From Acanthochlamys bracteata (taxonomy: Eukaryota; Streptophyta; Magnoliopsida; Pandanales; Velloziaceae): a stretch of 64,000 nucleotides of DNA. A model generated the notes under the pieces. The model did not search any database and had not been told where the DNA came from. It worked only from the letters and a program-made list of their open reading frames with translations. Where the stretch lies: assembly GCA_019914995.1 (NCBI GenBank), contig CM034126.1:8313001-8377000 (forward strand), read 5' to 3'. Of the stretch, positions 58,321 to 64,000 are shown piece by piece (position 1 is the stretch's first letter; each line of letters opens with the position of its first letter). A program made the position numbers and the translations under genes.

Positions 58321-60089
58321 ATAGCACGAACTTTTACCAAAGACTTGAGTAAAGTTATATTTTATGTTGAGAATGATATGTTACGGGCGTGTTTGGCTAA
58401 GCTTAGAACTAAGAGCTTACTATAATAAGAAGTTTAAAACTTATTATGAAAAAAAAAGAACTTAATTTATAAATATGTTTGGATGAAATTATTTTATTTT
58501 TAAAATAAGTTGAGAATAGTATTTCGTAAAAAATATATTTATAAGCTCAAGAAGAATAAGAATGACTAAAATATTCTTGAATGTATCACAGATAAATATG
58601 TATTAAATTTATGATAAATTTTACATATTATTTAATTTTTACTTTAATATTTAAACATAATATTATAAATATTTATTTTAATAATAATTAATATTAAAAT
58701 AAAATAAATAATATTATAATATATTATTATTTATTTATGTAATGAATAATAAAATAATAAGATGTGAATCATGAATACATAATACAGTACATTTAGCAAC
58801 TTTAAAGAAATGTTAACACACTCATATATTTACCAAGTACAAACAAGCATTCAGTCAAAAATACAGCCATTTATTTAACAAGTTTAAATAAATGTTCAGT
58901 TAAATAATATAGTCATATAATTAGCATGAGAATATTTCTTAAGTAATAAGATCACAATGCGCAATCAATTTATATCAGTTAACATCTAACTCTTTACTTG
59001 ATCGGCCAAAATTGCCTTAACAATATTTATATATGAAGAAGGCATATCGAGTTGTATTTCCTTCACCTATTTTGGTGTCTGAGTTCAAAATGTACTAGTA
59101 TGACGAATTAGGGAGATTGTAAGATCACACTCATATTTGAGTTAAGTGAGGGGTTACATTCAAAATGATCCGAATGGCTTGGATAGAAGCCTTCTCATAT
59201 AAGTGCTACAGTTTGTGTGGCCTGAGAGCCATAAAAATATTACAAAGATGCTATTAGACCATATTATTGACAGGTCAGATATAGCTCAAAAATTGGAACT
59301 CAATTTTCATTCAAGGTGAAAGTTATTTGATCATGTTACAAGAAGTCATCATATATATTATCCACTATCTTGTTACAATAATAAATCGCAACATCGTGCT
59401 GTATAAAGTCATCACACAAAGTGATAAAAACTCGGAAGCTCACACGAAGAAATATACACTTCATAGAGCCATTCAATATTTATAGGAGGAAATTAGAGCT
59501 TCATACTATTAATGTCAGAGTTAATCTTAATGATAAATCAAGATGATAAAATATCTCAATCTAGCATGCATCGATGAAAACACAAATCTATAGACCGCAG
59601 CTCATAGCAAATAAGTTAATCTGAAGTAATCTTGAATCATAAAACACCTCCCTGAACCTCACGGGGTAATCGGCGAAGTTAGAGAGCAAATTCAAAGTGA
59701 GCTCAATCATCCTAGCCACTTATCAAATCATCTTCATTGGGGCCACACATGAGGACAAGAAATATACTTAGCGGATTCAAAGAGAGCACGTACATAAGAA
59801 ATATAAAAACACCGGCATCAATATTATTGCTATAAGGGAGATCAAATCAGTCCCTAGCAGAGAAATTAAATGCAAGATTAAGATCAATGAGGATCTACTA
59901 ACTATCAAGATTTAGCCACTGAAGAGCTACTGATGGAGACTTAAATTAGAGCGATGCGGCAAACCAAGTGATGAGACATTTTAGTAAAGCCAGGGAGACA
60001 ACTGTATAGCTCTTCATATCATTTGCATTTCGGCCAAGATTCAGACCAAAGAAGTGTAGAAATACGAGTGCTTTAGTATTCTTAATATA
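58321..60089. other. Segment between the two large direct repeats
   Basis: No coding region was recognised. About 58385-58800 starts GGGCGTGTTTGGCTAAGC and is AT-rich, like the MITEs in this window. About 59000-60060 has more balanced base composition and may be old retroelement interior, but no domain can be read. Confidence 0.4.
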
Positions 60090-61270
60090 ATTGTGTTACT
60101 TGATATATTTGTATTGTATAGTAATACGAGTTATTTAGTATTATTATTTTATATTTTTATTTTATTCAAAATTTTTTCTTTCTCTCTTACGTACTAGACG
60201 TTTGGGTTGTATTTGAAATGCTATCATTACAAATAAATAATTCATATTTTTATATAAATTTTTTATAATATTTATTAAATTTATTTTAATTAAAAAAAAT
60301 ATCAAAATTATATATTATAAAATTTTAATATATATAATTTTTATTTTTAAATAAAAGAATTGATCTTATCTTTTAAAAAAATTTTAAAATATTTTTTATT
60401 TGAAAAAAATTCTAATTTATAAGCAATTAAAATATTTCTTTACTCAATAAGTTTGGAACTATTTAAGATTAGTTCAACTCCACAGCACAGCTGAACTCAA
60501 TCTTGTCTAATTATCATCTATACATGCTTCATTTTTTGTCCACTTGATCTTCTATTCTAGCTCAATCTTCTCTCCATTCATGTGTACCCTACCGTGTTTT
60601 CTTCCATTAGTAATTTTTTTCTCTTCTCTAATTTTGTCCTTTTTCAATCATTTGTTTAGGATTCGTTTTTCCCTTTGTCAAATTTTTTTGCTAAAGTTAT
60701 TGATTTTTACGTTGAGATTTAATTGTTAATTTCGTGATTTCGTGAAGGTGGTCGATTAAGCGAACTGTGATTTGTTTTGGCACTGTTTTGAAAATATTAG
60801 ATCTTTTCTAAGTGTTAAGTTATTCAATGATGTTTTTTAATGTTTATTTATTAGGTTTATCTTATGATTTATCATAATGAATAGTCTTGAACAATTCTCA
60901 AGGTAAAGATTTACATCAGTAGATGTAGATCCCGGTCGTTTGGCTGTGCATTTCATCGTTGTTTTTATCTCCTTTTCAACTTGTTGTTTTCCAAAGTATT
61001 TTCTATAATACTAAAAAATATTGTTTTCTTAATTTGAAATGTACGAGTGAATTGTGCGTTATGAAATTATTATATATATAATTTTGTTATTGTTTAGACT
61101 AAAGTCTTACTTTAAAAAAAGAATCCGAAAAGAAAGTTCTTATTCCAAAACTTTACTTTTGAAACAATCGCAAACAACTCCTCAATCTGCATAAAATTTG
61201 AAAATGTTTATGTTGAAATTTATCTTTTATAATTTTGTTTAACTAGCAAGGTATAGTTAGTTGACGTAAG
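60090..61270. repeat. Large direct repeat, copy 2
   Basis: Second copy of 57345-58320, ending TAGCAAGGTATAGTTAGTTG near 61262, about a dozen bases before the phosphoserine aminotransferase fragment. At about 60200-60450 it contains an AT-rich insertion related to the MITE at 29027-29278, which explains its greater length. Confidence 0.75.
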
Positions 61271-61277
61271 GAATAAT

Positions 61278-61702
61278 TTGATGGGGAAGGCGCAACCTTT
61301 GACGCGAGTGATGTTTGATTATAAGACGCATGCCGATGCGTTGTATAAATTGTATAACACGCTGGCGGTGTTTCAACACCTATTGGAATTAGGTGGTCTC
61401 TTGGAGATTGAGAAAATCAATCAGGAGAAAGCAAAGTTGCTTTCTGATGCTATTGATGGGAGCGGCGGGTACTATGATTGCCTGGTGGAGAAATCAGTGC
61501 GATCGTTGATGAATGTTCCATTTACGATGAGACGGTCAAAGCTGGAGAAGCAATTCATAGAGGAGGCAGCAAAAAAGGGGTTGGTCCAGCTCAAGGGACA
61601 CAGGTAGGTAGGTGGTATGTGTGCATATACAATGCAATGCCGCTTGCTGGCGTGCAGAAGCTGGTTGGTTTCATGAAGGATTTCCAGGTCAGGAATCCTT
61701 AA
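61278..61702 (+). pseudogene. Phosphoserine aminotransferase, C-terminal fragment (broken)
   Basis: The reading frame from 61278 gives [45 protein letters not shown] and [11 protein letters not shown], the C-terminal third of plastid phosphoserine aminotransferase (serine biosynthesis from 3-phosphoglycerate). About ten codons are missing after YNT (residues 28-29). A TAG stop at 61605-61607 replaces the Ser after KGHR. A small deletion near 61620 shifts the frame, and the end IYNAMPLAGVQKLVGFMKDF is read in another frame to TGA/TAA near 61702. The PLP-binding lysine region lies upstream and is absent. The 3' flank looks like the gene's own UTR until the solo LTR. The plant gene is, as I recall, largely intronless, so lack of introns does not decide between retroposition and duplication. 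Confidence 0.9.
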
Positions 61703-61870
61703 GCAGGTTGGTTTGATGTTGCTTGTTGAACTCTTCTAGGTTATGATTTGATTGCCTTCAGATAATGGTATTTCAAGAATCAATTGAAGTCCATATTGAC
61801 TAATTTTTGCCTTCTGAATTTACTCCTCTATTAAAGATTAAAGTTTGGTGTGAGTAATATGTTGGGAGTT

Positions 61871-63509
61871 TGTTGGAAATACAAGGATAATTTTGATGAT
61901 AATAAAAAATTAAAAACTATGATTTATATAAGACTAATAATCTGAAAATAAGTCTGCAGGATTAGACAAACAAAGATCATTTAATTTACAGCAGACAAAA
62001 ACAACCATCATACAGCCAACTGTTATGCTACTACATACTGGACAGAGGACAGCACACGGGACAGAGGATGCCACAGCCACATCACAGTCAGCTGCTCGAC
62101 TGCTTGAAGCGGGACAGAACAGCATACGGGACAGAGTATGCCACAGCTAAATAACAGCCAACTGCTATGCTGCTACTGAAGCGGGACAGAGAACAACATA
62201 CGAGACAGAGGATGCAACAGCCACATTACAGTCAGTTGTTTGGCTACTGAAGCATATGCAGACTTCTCTGTTTCGGGACAGACACATATGTTCAACGGCA
62301 ACGAAGTTTCCCTTGCCTTCAAAAATCACCTGCACTCACAACGGACTGAAGGACCTCAAACAGAAGATTTACAAGAGCTAGAATCATCTTCACTTTCACA
62401 CAAAAGGGAAGCTCAATAATCAAGAAAAGAAAGCAGTTAAAGTCCTTGATCAGTCAAGCGGTCAACCTGCACTACATTTATTATGGACATACCATATCAA
62501 CTCATCAGCTCACCGAGATTCAAACAGAATTTTAGCTGAATTAAGCACTCAACCGTTGGCAGCAAATTCAAATCTCTTCAACGCATTTAATGCAACAAAG
62601 ACTTTACACAAACACAGCTGAAGAACCACTGGACAACACCATTCCTTCTCTGACGTGAAGAACCGAGCGCCAACAGCAACGTTCCTCATCGGCTCCTGCA
62701 TAGGAAAGATGTTCTATAAAAAGGGAGTCACAGCAACGAGGAAACGGTGTGGAGAAATAGAGAAAAACAGGGAGAGAACAAAAAGAAAACAGAAGTAGAG
62801 AGAATCCAAGCAAAAACAGAGACATACAAGAACTCTATCACTCTACACAAAAAAAAAACTCCCACTGCCGGTCACGAACTTGACTACTCCACACAAACAA
62901 ATGTTGCTGCAAATCATACTGAAGAAATCTCTCAGCAATCTCTCCGATCATCTCATCTGAATCACTGATTAAACACTCAACATTCATGAGACAGATCCTG
63001 CACTCAATACTTGTTTATTTTTTGTAACTTGTCACTTACAGTGTAAAGGTGGTGCTGCATGCACCGGTAAAGGAAGCTCAGGTAGAGCTTGGTGTAATCT
63101 CTTAGACCTTGTAATAGAGCTAGCAAATCAGCCAGGAGGACATGCGTGTGTAGGAGGCTGGTAGGGGTTGTCTTGGCGAAGAAATCCGGTAGAGTATGTG
63201 TGCTTGGCGAAGCACTTCGCTCTAGGTGTATTTGTAGCTTATTAAAGGTCTAGTGAAGCTTTGGCTCTGGTGATAGAGCGACCGTGGATGTAGGCAAAGG
63301 AGTTTTGCCGAACCACGTTAAATACTCTGAGCACTACTTTTTGTCACTTCTGTCAGTAAACACACTAATTCTTCTGTCTGCAGATTACAGCACTGACATA
63401 GCCGGCTGTCAGCTCTCTGCCAGTAGAATTAAAAACTTAACGAAAATTTTTATAGATTAACTCAATTCACCCCTCCCCTCTTGAGTTAATCTTGCAGGAA
63501 TATCTAACA
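61871..63509 (+). mobile_element. Solo LTR (1639 bp) with 5-bp target duplication
   Basis: It starts TGTTGGAAATAC and ends ATATCTAACA, so both ends carry the expected inverted TGTT/AACA. Identical GAGTT flanks it at 61866-61870 and 63510-63514. There is no internal retroelement sequence, so this is a solo LTR left by recombination. It is homologous to the older LTR at 22318-23785; the family is probably Ty1/copia but no coding part is present to prove it. A short tandem array lies inside at 62037-62255. Confidence 0.88.
62037..62255. repeat. About 70-bp tandem repeat, three copies, inside the solo LTR
   Basis: Each unit contains GCGGGACAGAR-ACARCATACGGGACAGAGNATGCCACAGC followed by CAGYCARCTGCT. 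Copies start at about 62037, 62108 and 62180. The older related LTR has no obvious counterpart, so the array probably arose in this lineage of the LTR. Confidence 0.75.
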
Positions 63510-63514
63510 GAGTT

Positions 63515-64000
63515 AAATAAGAAGGAAAGGAAAATTATCTTTTTAGTATATTTCTCGGCAAATTCTTCGTCGAACCAAGATATCACCTAATTATCATTCT
63601 TGTCTGGTTTATTTTTGCTGTTCGAAAACCTGGCAGTTCTATCAGTTTTTTGAAATTTTCGAGTAACGAACGTGCATGGAATTTTTCACATTTTAAATTT
63701 CTGGGTTCTGTGATAGATACTTGCTTTAATGAAATTATATGACTTGGTTGATTTTAATTGGAGTTTGAGAACCTTCTCTAGGTACTTAAACTGGACGATC
63801 CTTAGTCGCTACCGATTATAGTGTTCGTGTTTCTCCATTTGTACGAGATAGCCATATGGGTCAGCATTTCCGAACAGCGTCAGGCAACCGCCGCTACTTC
63901 AGCTAGTCTATGAGTTTATTCGGGAAGCCGCAGAAAACAACCGACCATCAGCACTAGCAGCATAAGTTCAATTCTCAACCAGGACAGTTTGGCAATGTTG
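63515..64000. other. Right end of window, nothing recognised
   Basis: This non-coding sequence follows the solo LTR. No reading frame, repeat or known motif was recognised. It should be the continuation of the 3' flank of the phosphoserine aminotransferase fragment. Confidence 0.4.

Noticed and set aside
57345..61270. The pair of direct repeats as LTRs of a complete retrotransposon
   Set aside because: No TG/CA ends, primer-binding site, polypurine tract or coding interior could be identified, so only a repeat is claimed.
1..64000. tRNA, rRNA, snoRNA or CRISPR arrays
   Set aside because: None was recognised on reading. Tandem arrays present have no spacer structure, and hairpins seen are transposon-like. 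A covariance-model search was not possible here.

Overview
This window reads as nuclear DNA of a flowering plant. It is AT-rich, its genes are split by GT-AG introns (two look GC-AG), and the spaces between and inside genes are filled with Ty3/gypsy, Ty1/copia, PIF/Harbinger and hAT-type elements and small palindromic elements. All three complete genes are of plant type. I cannot fix the species. No tRNA, rRNA or CRISPR array was seen.

Layout. 1-3260: decayed Ty3/gypsy pol and a possible 3' LTR. 5200-11583 (+): a four-exon gene for a 391-residue coiled-coil protein of unknown function. 12198-17588: a decayed PIF/Harbinger transposon with a Myb/SANT-like gene and a DDE transposase gene, both on the minus strand. 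19484-20150 (-): exon remnants of an RCC1-repeat gene. 20426-20931 and 21305-22104: two hAT-type non-autonomous elements with 8-bp target duplications. 22318-23785: an old LTR abutting a minus-strand copia remnant (23786-26795). 27048-28242 (+): a GPI-anchored lipid-transfer protein gene. 28243-31686: repeats only.

31687-54005 (-) is one 22-kb gene. I could join 27 exons with no frame break into a 1230-residue P4-ATPase, the orthologue of Arabidopsis ALA3. All catalytic motifs are present, so the gene is probably functional. Its introns carry at least four palindromic elements with a shared core but different tips, other foldbacks and several microsatellites.

55440-56370 (-): the first exons of a broken translin gene. 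57345-61270: two diverged direct repeats about 0.9 kb long. 61278-61702 (+): the 3' part of a phosphoserine aminotransferase gene, broken by a deletion, a stop and a frameshift. 61871-63509: a solo LTR with a perfect 5-bp target duplication.

The genes do not form a pathway. The three functional genes are unrelated housekeeping or cell-surface genes, and the three broken gene copies (RCC1, translin, phosphoserine aminotransferase) look like debris of duplication in repeat-rich DNA. The most unusual feature is the family of palindromic elements with a conserved core and exchangeable tips, concentrated in ALA3 introns 7 and 8.
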